Shown here: positions 9,091-16,897 of the stretch, piece by piece
Layout of the letters: every line of letters starts with the position of its first letter
How positions within the stretch are numbered: position 1 is the stretch's first letter
Origin: Thalassospira marina
GTDB taxonomy: Bacteria > Pseudomonadota > Alphaproteobacteria > Rhodospirillales > Thalassospiraceae
Reading direction: 5' to 3'
NCBI RefSeq assembly: GCF_002844375.1
Contig: NZ_CP024199.1
Coordinates: forward strand, 2,653,001 to 2,717,000
Length of the DNA stretch: 64,000 nt
Made by a program: the position numbers and the translations under genes
The notes under the pieces: model-generated
Databases searched by the model: none
Told to the model about the DNA's origin: nothing
Seen by the model: the letters and a program-made list of their open reading frames with translations, nothing else

Positions 9091-9474
9091 GGAGGACATG
9101 ACAGTTCTGGCGGCCCGGATTTTGGCTTTCGCTCACAAATATTCCATCCTATGATGGGGTTCTCCCCGCACGAAAACAGGTCATCCGTGGCATTCATTGC
9201 CAACGGATATTGTGTGCTGGTTTGCATGTCACACCCTATGGCAGCAATACCCCAAAGCCTTGCCAACCAGCAGTTTGACCCGCGATCCCATCATTGCTGC
9301 AGCTATACAATAAGCTGATTGACAGGGTGATCCCTGACGATTAATGCCCTGCCTCTCGCCCGTTATGCCGGGTGAATTTCAGGTTTCCATCCCCTGACAT
9401 ATCCCAAATCAATTTATGCCATCAGCTTGCCGCAAAGCGCCGCCATATGGGGCCGCCTTGAGCAGGGAATACGA
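9091..9474. other. Gene-free stretch between gbpR and the AAA NTPase gene
   Basis: 384 bases. The minus-strand reading frame at 9027-9266 has no recognisable motif or RBS. I see no strong terminator, RNA or repeat here, so it is presumably the gbpR 3' region and the promoter of the next operon. Confidence 0.5.
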
Positions 9475-10029
9475 ATGCAGTTGCCTTATCCAACGAACCT
9501 GATTGTCATCACCGGCGGCCCCGGTGCAGGCAAAACCACATTGATCAATTATTTAAATGAACGCGGATACGAAACCAGCCCCGAGGTTGCCCGCAACGTT
9601 ATTGAAAACCAGCAGGAGCGCGGCGGAAATGCCCTGCCCTGGCAGGATAATGAAGCCTATAGCGGGCTGATGACACGCGGTTCCATTCGCGCCTGGCGCG
9701 ATGGCATGGCCCAGGACCCGTTAACGGTATTTTTTGACCGTGGCCTGCCCGATACACTGGCCCATCGCCGGGTTTCAGGATTGGGCGAGGATATCGGCCT
9801 GAAACGGGCCATTGAAACCTATCGCTATCGCCGGTCGGTTTTCATTTTGCCGCCCTGGGCCGAAATATACAAAACCGATAGCGCCCGAACACAAAACTTC
9901 GCCGAGGCCGTCAGGACCTATGTGGTTTTGTACCGGACCTATCTTGAATGCGGGTACGAACCTGTCGAAATCCGCAAAGGCCCGGTTGAACAACGGGCCG
10001 CACAAATACTGGCACGGTTAAAGCTGTGA
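9475..10029 (+). CDS. AAA (AAA_28-type) P-loop NTPase
   Basis: About 184 residues. A P-loop GGPGAGKTT sits at residues 14-22 after a short strand (NLIVITGG). It is followed by YETSPEVARNVIENQ, the kinase-like lid region VFFDRGLPDTLAHRR, and RRSVFILPPWAEIYKTDSARTQNF. This is the layout of the small AAA_28 ATP/GTP-binding proteins, which resemble nucleoside kinases and whose substrate is unknown. The frame opens with TTG at 9427, but the ATG at 9475 with AGGGA upstream places the P-loop at the usual distance. The nuclease gene follows after 36 bases, probably in one transcript. Confidence 0.75.
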   Translation: MQLPYPTNLIVITGGPGAGKTTLINYLNERGYETSPEVARNVIENQQERGGNALPWQDNEAYSGLMTRGSIRAWRDGMAQDPLTVFFDRGLPDTLAHRRVSGLGEDIGLKRAIETYRYRRSVFILPPWAEIYKTDSARTQNFAEAVRTYVVLYRTYLECGYEPVEIRKGPVEQRAAQILARLKL

Positions 10030-10065
10030 CCAGCAAAAAACAAAAACAGACCAAACGAGCAAACC

Positions 10066-10521
10066 ATGAAGAAACCCATCTGCCGCCCCCTGTTGGCGGC
10101 AGCCCTGTGCCTTGGCAGCATCCTGCCTGCCAAGGCCGCCTACGCCGCATGTTATGACTGGCCATTGCGCCAGCGTGGCGGTGAATATGCCTATGATGGC
10201 GATACCATTTATGTGCTGATCCCTGGCCTGCCCGGCGAAATTGCCCAAATGTCAGTTCGGGTGCGCGGGGTGGATACCCCTGAAATTCGCGGTAAATGCG
10301 CCAGCGAAAAGGAACTGGCAAGCAAGGCCCGCGATTATGCGAGGCAAAGCCTGAAACAGGCGCAAAAGGTTGAATTTTGCGAGCCTGAATGGGGCCGATA
10401 TGGCGGGCGCGTGGTGGCATCTGTGCGTATTGATGGCCGCGCCCTTGATGAAGACCTGATCAAGGAAGGCCTTGCCCGCCCCTATGATGGTAAAACCAAA
10501 CGTGCGCCCTGGTGCAGCTAG
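10066..10521 (+). CDS. Secreted staphylococcal-nuclease-like (SNase) protein
   Basis: 151 residues with an N-terminal signal peptide (KKPICRPLLAAALCLGS, likely cleaved at AYA-AC near residue 27). The body has the SNase/thermonuclease core: YDGDTIYV, then VRVRGVDTPEIRGKC with the catalytic Arg and Glu, then GRYGGRVVASVRIDGRALDEDLIKEGLARPYDG with the second catalytic Arg. It would be a Ca-dependent extracytoplasmic nuclease, perhaps used for DNA scavenging. Four cysteines (Cys28, the Cys pair around the core and the C-terminal Cys) could form disulfides. A strong terminator follows. Confidence 0.85.
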   Translation: MKKPICRPLLAAALCLGSILPAKAAYAACYDWPLRQRGGEYAYDGDTIYVLIPGLPGEIAQMSVRVRGVDTPEIRGKCASEKELASKARDYARQSLKQAQKVEFCEPEWGRYGGRVVASVRIDGRALDEDLIKEGLARPYDGKTKRAPWCS

Positions 10522-10549
10522 CCACCGCCACCACACAGCATTGAAACGC

Positions 10550-10584
10550 AAAACCGGCGGCACATCTGGCCGCCGGTTTTGTTT
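10550..10584. terminator. Bidirectional terminator between convergent nuclease and phosphatase genes
   Basis: AAAACCGGCGG (10550-10560) and CCGCCGGTTTT (10570-10580) form an 11-base-pair stem with a 9-base loop. T-rich sequence follows on the plus strand and the A/T flank serves the minus strand. Confidence 0.88.
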
Positions 10585-10635
10585 GTACTGTGTTCAACGA
10601 AGATCACACCACTTTCGTCCTGATGAAACGGAAAC

Positions 10636-11127
10636 CTAAAAATTCCCCGGTGCACATTGCAGGCAGGTCAGGCCCATATCACGCCATTTATCCACCACCG
10701 ACTGGCGATCATCGATGACAAGCCAAGGGGCAAATCCATCCTTGCGGATCTGGGCTAACAGGTCTTCTTTGACATCTTCGTCACTTCGATGGTCAGCATC
10801 AACCGGGCGCAGATAAACACCATCGAATGGTATTTCATGGGCCTTCAGCCAGGCCTCTGTCCGGATGCGCCAACCTTCGGGGCGGCCGGTGCAAATCACA
10901 ATCGCCTGCCCGGTGCCGTGCAAAATACGCAGCAACCGTTCAATATCGGCCACCGGGGCCGTATCGTCCATCGCATCAAAAAAGGCATCCCAGTGCTTGA
11001 CCGGGCCATGCACCAGGTGGCCCAATGCATCAACATCAAATTCGGCCAACGTGCCGTCCACATCAAACACCACAGCCGGGCGCGGTGCGGTTTCAGATAC
11101 CGGGTTCATCGTAAGGCTTTGGCTCAT
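10636..11127 (-). CDS. HAD phosphatase resembling the polynucleotide kinase 3'-phosphatase domain
   Basis: 163 residues. FDVDGTLAEFDVD holds the HAD catalytic Asp pair. It continues with VICTGRPEGWRIRTEAWL and LVIDDRQSVVDKWRDMGLTCLQC. The TGRPE..R..TE.WL and DDR..VVD.WR..G patterns are typical of the phosphatase domain of T4 Pnkp and related stand-alone phosphatases. The start overlaps the stop of the histidine phosphatase gene by one base (TAATG), so the two are translationally coupled. It is the last gene of the six-gene DeoR-linked operon. A nucleotide or sugar-phosphate substrate is equally possible. Confidence 0.8.
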   Translation of the reverse strand: MSQSLTMNPVSETAPRPAVVFDVDGTLAEFDVDALGHLVHGPVKHWDAFFDAMDDTAPVADIERLLRILHGTGQAIVICTGRPEGWRIRTEAWLKAHEIPFDGVYLRPVDADHRSDEDVKEDLLAQIRKDGFAPWLVIDDRQSVVDKWRDMGLTCLQCAPGNF

Positions 11128-11732
11128 TATCCGGTTTCCTGATCACTATTATTCTCGGGCTGGCCCAGCTGTTCATAATGCCAGCGGCCATCCGTCGGGG
11201 TGAATTTAAAGGGTGTCGCATTCATGATGCGCGGGCCATCGGCGGCAAAACCGGTTAAATGCAAAATGCAGCGCATCACGCCAGAATGCCCGACCACCAG
11301 GGTCAGGCCCTGCGTTTCATCATGGTTGGCAAGCGCAATATTCAGCGCATCGCACACCCGTTTGCACATATCGTTAAAGGGTTCACCGGCAGGCGGTGTT
11401 TCAAATCGCGGGCAGATTTCGGTTACCGGGCGACCTTCCAGGTCGCCCCAATGGCGTTCGCGCAAACCGGGCAGCAATGTGGGCGCCCAGCCCGGCATTG
11501 CCAGTTCGGCGGTATTGCGCGCGCGTTGCTGCGGGCTGGCAAAAACCGCCCGCCAGCGCCAGCTTGCCAGCAGCGGGGCTGCTGCACGGGCCTGTTTTTC
11601 GCCCGTCGCATTCAGGGGGACATCAGTGGACCCGGCAATGGTGCCGGTGCGGTTGGCTTCGGTTTCGCCGTGACGCATAAAAACAAACGGCACGGCGGGC
11701 ATATCATAATGCCAATAGGGAAAAATCATCAT
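11127..11732 (-). CDS. Histidine phosphatase family (phosphoglycerate mutase-like) protein
   Basis: 201 residues. FMRHGETEANR at residues 18-28 carries the catalytic His. GLRERHWGDLEGRP and VVGHSGVMRCILHLTG supply the acid and the second His. This is branch 1 of the superfamily (cobC/PhoE/GpmB type), cytosolic phosphatases or mutases acting on small phosphate esters. The start is six bases after the upstream hydrolase stop. An alternative ATG lies at 11702. Its place among two more phosphoesterase-like genes and an importer points to a catabolic dephosphorylation job. An alpha-ribazole phosphatase role is unlikely here, as no cobalamin genes are near. Confidence 0.85.
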   Translation of the reverse strand: MMIFPYWHYDMPAVPFVFMRHGETEANRTGTIAGSTDVPLNATGEKQARAAAPLLASWRWRAVFASPQQRARNTAELAMPGWAPTLLPGLRERHWGDLEGRPVTEICPRFETPPAGEPFNDMCKRVCDALNIALANHDETQGLTLVVGHSGVMRCILHLTGFAADGPRIMNATPFKFTPTDGRWHYEQLGQPENNSDQETG

Positions 11733-11738
11733 CCTGCC

Positions 11739-12827
11739 TTAAAGATAGAACCGGTCCGATAGCTGTAACCGGCCTTCAAACCCTTCCACAAGGCCGAATT
11801 CCTCGGGCCGGGTGCAAAACAGCGGAACGATCTGCAAGGCATGGCAGGTTTGGGCAAGTTCCACCACATCGCGCAAACGCGGATGCACATTCCAGCGGTG
11901 AAACTCACCCTTCCCCTCGCTAACGATACGGCGGGCGGTTTCCGACATATGCCCTGTATAAATCACCTTGGCATCCTGGCCCAGACGGCCCTGTTCCTGC
12001 CACTTGCGGGTGATTTCGCCCGATGCCCCCTTGGTGCCGCAGGGTGAATGGCACAATAGCAGGCGCGCATTGGGGTTAAATTCGCGGGCCTTCGCACTTA
12101 GACGGCGCAAGTCGCTGATGGCACCGCTATGGACAAAATCCTGCCCGCCCGGTGCCAGCACCTGCTGCACCCGGCCAAAGCACCGCATATCCATTGTCCA
12201 GTCGGTAAAGCCGTGCCGTTCAAACAGCAAAGCCATTTCAGCAGCCCGGCCACTGGGCGGTACGGGGAACAGAACTTGCCCGTCAAATCCGGCAACGGCC
12301 CCCAAAAGGCCATCAATCCGGTCGCGCTGCGATACATTATCCATGCCATAGGATGCATCACACAGTATCGTCGCGGCATCGGGCGCCTGATCATATAAAA
12401 AGTAATCCGATTCTGTGCAGATATCACCGGTATAAAGCACGCCACCTGCCACATCGAAATGCAGCCAGACACCACCAAAAGCATGGCCGGTTCGCCCGGT
12501 GGTAACGGTTACGCCATCCACCTGAATTTCGCCAAATGCCGGCAGAATATTCACATCCGCGCCAGCCGGCAGGGATTTGGCCGTAACAGCCGTGCAGTAA
12601 ATCGGCAGGCCCGCCTCAATTGCATAATGGGCCGCACCAATATGATCAACATGATCATGGCTGATGAAAACGGCGTTAACTTTTGTCAGCCAGGCCGGGT
12701 CAAATCCCGGTTCATTTTCCAGTCCGTCACCACAATCAAGCAGCCAGCGCCGGTTTAAAAAATCCAGCCGGATACAGGCCGGGGCCTTTTCCCCCAGCCC
12801 CGACAATACACGAATACCCGCCGCCAT
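11739..12827 (-). CDS. Metallo-beta-lactamase-fold hydrolase, beta-CASP/PhnP-like
   Basis: 362 residues. The metal motif SHDHVDH (His57, His59, Asp61, His62) is preceded by a LDCGDG strand. GHAFGGVWL, YTGDICTESDY and LCDASYG follow. The C-terminal half (LLLCHSPCGTKGAS, VIYTGHMSETARR, VHPRLRDVVELAQ) resembles beta-CASP nucleases, while the compact N-terminus also recalls cyclic phosphodiesterases such as PhnP. It is likely a di-zinc phosphodiesterase. GGAGG lies seven bases before the ATG at 12827, and that ATG overlaps the ATPase stop (TAATG), so I prefer it to the in-frame start at 12857. Confidence 0.8.
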   Translation of the reverse strand: MAAGIRVLSGLGEKAPACIRLDFLNRRWLLDCGDGLENEPGFDPAWLTKVNAVFISHDHVDHIGAAHYAIEAGLPIYCTAVTAKSLPAGADVNILPAFGEIQVDGVTVTTGRTGHAFGGVWLHFDVAGGVLYTGDICTESDYFLYDQAPDAATILCDASYGMDNVSQRDRIDGLLGAVAGFDGQVLFPVPPSGRAAEMALLFERHGFTDWTMDMRCFGRVQQVLAPGGQDFVHSGAISDLRRLSAKAREFNPNARLLLCHSPCGTKGASGEITRKWQEQGRLGQDAKVIYTGHMSETARRIVSEGKGEFHRWNVHPRLRDVVELAQTCHALQIVPLFCTRPEEFGLVEGFEGRLQLSDRFYL

Positions 12828-13990
12828 TATGCAGCCTCCTGGCGTGAAAAAACCCATCCATCACGGATCGAAAGTGAAATGCGCTCGCCAATACGGGCGC
12901 GCTGATTGCTGTAAACCGGCAGGGATTGCTGATTATCAAGCTGTACCAGCAGGCGAAACCGCCCCCCCAGATAAACACAATCATCGACCCGGCCCCCCAG
13001 GCTGCCGGTATCATCAACGGTGATATCCTCGGGCCGCAAACACAGGCCAAGGCCACCAGCCGGGTTATTATGTGCATCGGTCAGGTTCGTCGGGTTAGCT
13101 TGGACCGTGACTGAATTGCCATTTGCCGGGCCATGACCATTATTTTGTGAAAATGCCGCGCAGGCAGCCTGGCTGATGCGTGCGGTAATGCTGGCATCGC
13201 CCAGGCGCACGGCACAGCGCCCTCCACCCTGCAGGGTAATACCACCAACCGGCAAAACCGCGCCTGCCCCCACAAACCCGGCGACCATCTGGTCGCTTGG
13301 TTCACGATACAGGGTTTCGGGGGCGGCCATCTGGCGAATATGCCCACGATCCATCACCGCGATCCGATCGGCCATTGCCATGGCTTCGGCCTGATCATGG
13401 GTCACATAAATCATCGTGGCACCCGTCCGGCGGTGAAAATCCAGAAATGCGTCCTGCATGGTTTCACGCAAATGCACGTCCAGATTTGCCAGTGGCTCGT
13501 CCAACAATACCGCGCGCGGTTCCATCACCAGGCAGCGCGCCAGGGCAACGCGCTGGCGCTGCCCACCGCTTAGCTCGGATGGTGAACGATCGGCATAATC
13601 TTCCAGCGATACAATCGACAGCGCATCACGAATGCGCCGGTCGCGTTCCGCCCGCGACATTTTGCGCACTTCCAGCGGATAACCCACATTGCGCGCCACC
13701 GGCATATGCGGCCACAGCGCATAGGACTGAAACACGATGCCCAGATTACGGTCTTCAGGGGCTACCATGCGCCGTGATTGCCCGTCAGCCACCACCTGCC
13801 CGGCCAGCGAAATGGTGCCATCATCGGGTTCTTCAAACCCGGCAAGCAACCGCAGCAATGTGGTTTTGCCACAGCCCGACGGCCCCAGCAGGGCAACAAA
13901 TTCGCCATCGGCAATATCAAGCGATACGTTATTGACCGCTCGGTAATCGCCAAATCGTTTGGTGACATTGTGTAAATTTATGACTGCCAC
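12827..13990 (-). CDS. ABC importer ATP-binding protein, FbpC/AfuC/PhnT-like
   Basis: 387 residues. Walker A GPSGCGKT at 36-43, Q-loop FQSYALWPH, signature LSGGQRQR at about 140-147, Walker B VLLDEP at 161-166, H-loop VTHDQ. A C-terminal OB/TOBE-like region (ITVDDTGSLGGRVDDCVYLGGRFRLLVQLDN) follows as in MalK/FbpC-type ATPases. The start is GTG at 13990 with AAGGGAG upstream, and it overlaps the permease by 13 bases. It powers the two-domain permease encoded just upstream. Confidence 0.9.
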   Translation of the reverse strand: MAVINLHNVTKRFGDYRAVNNVSLDIADGEFVALLGPSGCGKTTLLRLLAGFEEPDDGTISLAGQVVADGQSRRMVAPEDRNLGIVFQSYALWPHMPVARNVGYPLEVRKMSRAERDRRIRDALSIVSLEDYADRSPSELSGGQRQRVALARCLVMEPRAVLLDEPLANLDVHLRETMQDAFLDFHRRTGATMIYVTHDQAEAMAMADRIAVMDRGHIRQMAAPETLYREPSDQMVAGFVGAGAVLPVGGITLQGGGRCAVRLGDASITARISQAACAAFSQNNGHGPANGNSVTVQANPTNLTDAHNNPAGGLGLCLRPEDITVDDTGSLGGRVDDCVYLGGRFRLLVQLDNQQSLPVYSNQRARIGERISLSIRDGWVFSRQEAA

Positions 13991-15705
13991 GGTATGACTC
14001 CCTTGGGCAGGTGACGCGAGGCCAGTTGAAAACCGGTCATCAGGGCAATCACAACCCCAACCACCAGCACGGCCACCGCCGATGCCAGGACGCTATCGCC
14101 ACTGTCATCAAGATTGAAAATCAGAACGCCCAGCGTTTCATTGCCCGCCGACCACAGCAGGGCTGAAACGGTCAGTTCGTTAAACGCGGTCAAAAACACC
14201 AGCAATGCCCCGGCCGCCGCCGCAGGTGCCGCCAATGGCAGCAAAATATCGCGCAACCGCCGCGCAAGCCCTGCCCCGCAGGCCTGGGCGGCCTCTTCCA
14301 ATGCGGGGTCAAGCTGCATGAAGCTGTTCATCACCGGGCGTAGCGCAATGATCAAAAACCGCGCCAGATAGGCAACAAAGATAATCGCCAGCGTGCCATA
14401 CAGACTGATATCCAGCACCGGAATGCGAATGAACAGCAAGATACAGGCAATCGCCAGCACCACACCGGGCAAGGCATAGGGAATTTCGACCAGCAGATTG
14501 ACAAGTTTGGTCAGCCGTGTGGGGCGGCGCACAATCACATAGGCCAGCGGCAGGCAAATACCGACCAGCACAATTGCCGCCCCGACCGACAGGATCAGGC
14601 TGTTATGAAAGGCACGGATGGTGGCAGGCTGCACAAACAGCACCTGATAGAAGGCATCAAAACTGAAATTATCAATGCCCAGCCGCACACCAAAAGCTGG
14701 CACCAGCGACGTTGCCACCAGGGCCATTAACGGCACCACCAGTATGGCGATCAACACCGCCCACAACGCAATTTCAACAATCACACGCCGGGCACCCAAA
14801 CGAATATCCAGTGGTCTGCCAACGACCCCCATCAGGCGGTAATCACGTTTGCCCAGCAAATGGTGATGCAGCAACACGCCCAAAACAGCGATCACACCAA
14901 TCAGCATCGCCAGCACCGAAACCTCGCCCAGTGCCGCGGGGCCAAAGCTGGATAATTTCCGGTAAATCAGGGTTGGCAGGGTAATGTAATTGCCAGGAAT
15001 ACCCAGCATCGCCTGTATGCCAAAATTCCCCAATGCGGTGACAAAGGCCATTGCCGTGCCCGCAATCAGGCCGGGGCTGGTCAGGGGTAAAATCACCTGC
15101 CACCACAAACGCCCGCCGCGCGCACCAGCAAGCCTTGCGGCTTCCACCTGTTCGCGGGGCAGCAGGCGCAAATTGGCCCGCAGGGTTAAAAACACGATCG
15201 ATGCATGCTGAATACCCAGCAGCAGGGCAATCCCCTCGGCGGAATAAAGCGGCTGGGGCGATCCAAGGGCGGGCGCCATGCCTATGGCATTTAACAGCGC
15301 ACTGCTTGGCCCGGTCAATTGCACCCAGGCAAGGGCGGTAATTTGCGGCGGGATCATCATCGGGATCATGAAGCAAAAAACCAGCGCTGCTTTTGCCCGA
15401 ATATCGGTTAGCGCTACCAGAAAGGCAAATGCCCCGCCAATCAGCACCGAAATCGCCGTGCCCAATGCCGCTGTATAAAGGCTGTGCGCAGTCGCGCGCC
15501 ATGTCTGGCTGCTTTGCATGACATCACGCAAATAATCCAGGCTGGGCATGCCCTGCACAAAAAGGCCCTCTGCCGCCAAACGCAGCATTGGCAAAACTGA
15601 AATAAAAATGACCGGCACAAACAGCAAGGGCAGCAACCGGTCCGAAAACCGGTTACCCCCCACATGTCTGTCAGATGCTGCCAGCCAGCGTCCGACAGCC
15701 TGCAT
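13978..15705 (-). CDS. ABC importer permease with two fused membrane domains (FbpB/AfuB type)
   Basis: 575 residues, with about twelve membrane segments in two homologous halves. Each half ends in an EAA-type loop: REQVEAARLAGARGGRLWWQVILPLTSPG in the first, and LDPALEEAAQACGAGLARRLRDILLPLAAPA in the second. This fused form belongs to the Fe3+/sugar-phosphate/phosphonate importer class. Its ATG overlaps the binding-protein stop by one base (TAATG). It should form a complete pore with the ATPase dimer. Confidence 0.9.
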   Translation of the reverse strand: MQAVGRWLAASDRHVGGNRFSDRLLPLLFVPVIFISVLPMLRLAAEGLFVQGMPSLDYLRDVMQSSQTWRATAHSLYTAALGTAISVLIGGAFAFLVALTDIRAKAALVFCFMIPMMIPPQITALAWVQLTGPSSALLNAIGMAPALGSPQPLYSAEGIALLLGIQHASIVFLTLRANLRLLPREQVEAARLAGARGGRLWWQVILPLTSPGLIAGTAMAFVTALGNFGIQAMLGIPGNYITLPTLIYRKLSSFGPAALGEVSVLAMLIGVIAVLGVLLHHHLLGKRDYRLMGVVGRPLDIRLGARRVIVEIALWAVLIAILVVPLMALVATSLVPAFGVRLGIDNFSFDAFYQVLFVQPATIRAFHNSLILSVGAAIVLVGICLPLAYVIVRRPTRLTKLVNLLVEIPYALPGVVLAIACILLFIRIPVLDISLYGTLAIIFVAYLARFLIIALRPVMNSFMQLDPALEEAAQACGAGLARRLRDILLPLAAPAAAAGALLVFLTAFNELTVSALLWSAGNETLGVLIFNLDDSGDSVLASAVAVLVVGVVIALMTGFQLASRHLPKGVIPWQS

Positions 15706-16688
15706 TATTCAGCCCCGAACATCTCGGCGAACTTTTTCTTGTTCGCTTCTGCATTTTTCAGGGAAACGGCCGGGTCAAACGCCATCAGTTTGATATCTTT
15801 GCGCGCGGGGAAACCGGCGGGCAGGTCCATATCGTTGCGTGCCGGTATATACCCCATATCCAGCACCAGCTTCTGCCCCTTGTCCGACAGCACGAAATCA
15901 ACAAATTTGTGCGCGACATCGACGTTTTTGGCAGTTTTTAAAATTGCGACCGGTTCGGTCACATAGGTAACGCCTTCGCTGGGGAACACAAAATCAACCG
16001 GCGAGCCATCGGCCTTGCCCCGCAGCGCCAGGAAGTCGACCACAACGCCATAGGGCTTTTCACCGGATGCAACAGCCTTGAAAGTGCCGCCGTTACCACC
16101 CTGTGCACGGGCCTTGTTGTCAGCCAGGGCCTGGTAATAATCCCAACCCAGATCAGGGTTTTCCGTCAGGGTTGAAAGATGGATCAGCGCGGCACCGGAA
16201 TAAAGCGGGCTTGGCATCACGATCTGGTTTTTCAGGGCCGGATCAGCCAGGTCTTTCCACGAGGTCGGTTTTCTTGAAACGCCGGTATTATAAACAATGC
16301 CGGTCGTGATCAGCTTGGTCGAATAATAGTAACCGTCGGCGTCATAAAGGGCCGGCTCATAGGCTTTTGCTTCGGGCGATTTATAGGCCTGAAGCTGCCC
16401 CTGCTGCTTCATCCCTTCAAGGGTAACGGTATCAGCGATCAGCAATACATCCGGGCGCGGGTCGCCTGCCGCAATTTCGGCACCCAGTTTCGCCATCAAT
16501 TTGGTGGTGCCATCACGCACCCAATCCACTTCGATGTCCGGATATGCTGCCTTGAAGGCATCGACGGTGGTTTGCGCATCCTGGTTGGGCTGGCTGGTAT
16601 AAAGAACCAGTTTTTCGGCAGCCTGCCCTACGAACGGCAACATCATTGTGGCGGATGCCACGGCAGCAAGAAGCACTTTACGCATCAT
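15705..16688 (-). CDS. ABC importer periplasmic binding protein, FbpA/AfuA/PhnS-like
   Basis: 327 residues with a signal peptide cleaved near GQAAEK (about residue 24). The mature protein begins LVLYTSQPNQDAQTTVDAFKA, the typical start of FbpA-like proteins. I do not see the paired tyrosines that ferric-binding proteins use near the C-terminal third (the region reads GEKPYGVVVDFLALRGK). I therefore lean towards an organic anion such as a sugar phosphate or phosphonate, as known for AfuA and PhnS. It is the first gene of the six-gene operon, divergent from the DeoR regulator. AGGAG lies five bases before the first of two ATGs. Confidence 0.85.
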   Translation of the reverse strand: MMRKVLLAAVASATMMLPFVGQAAEKLVLYTSQPNQDAQTTVDAFKAAYPDIEVDWVRDGTTKLMAKLGAEIAAGDPRPDVLLIADTVTLEGMKQQGQLQAYKSPEAKAYEPALYDADGYYYSTKLITTGIVYNTGVSRKPTSWKDLADPALKNQIVMPSPLYSGAALIHLSTLTENPDLGWDYYQALADNKARAQGGNGGTFKAVASGEKPYGVVVDFLALRGKADGSPVDFVFPSEGVTYVTEPVAILKTAKNVDVAHKFVDFVLSDKGQKLVLDMGYIPARNDMDLPAGFPARKDIKLMAFDPAVSLKNAEANKKKFAEMFGAE

Positions 16689-16719
16689 AAATCTCCTGAA
16701 CCGGTGAAACGCACTAAGG

Positions 16720-16731
16720 TTTCGAACGAAA
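16720..16731. promoter_or_regulatory. Candidate DeoR-family operator 1
   Basis: TTTCG-AA-CGAAA, a perfect palindrome followed by ACA, 32 bases upstream of the binding-protein ATG. An equivalent site lies at 16869-16880. Sites with TTTCG/CGAAA arms are known for GlpR/DeoR-type repressors. Confidence 0.65.
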
Positions 16732-16868
16732 ACAACGTGAGGGGGACGCTACCGATATTTTCATAACAGTTGTGTGACAAAGCTGAGAATTTAATGTTTC
16801 AACTGTGATTACGGGCTTCTCAGCCGCTTTTTCGCATCGCTATAATCACATCAAAGCGAAACTGAAAC

Positions 16869-16880
16869 TTTCGTGCGAAA
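16869..16880. promoter_or_regulatory. Candidate DeoR-family operator 2
   Basis: TTTCG-TG-CGAAA followed by ACA, matching operator 1 in arms, spacer length and flank. It lies 17 bases before the regulator ATG. Extra half-sites (GCGAAAC just upstream) surround it. Position suggests autoregulation and looping with site 1, 149 bases away. Confidence 0.65.
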
Positions 16881-16897
16881 ACATTAAAGGTTGTTAG

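Noticed and set aside
15705..16688. Ferric-iron-binding function for the FbpA-like protein
   Set aside because: The overall fold matches, but the paired iron-ligand tyrosines are not visible and the operon partners are phosphatases, so iron is not the preferred substrate.
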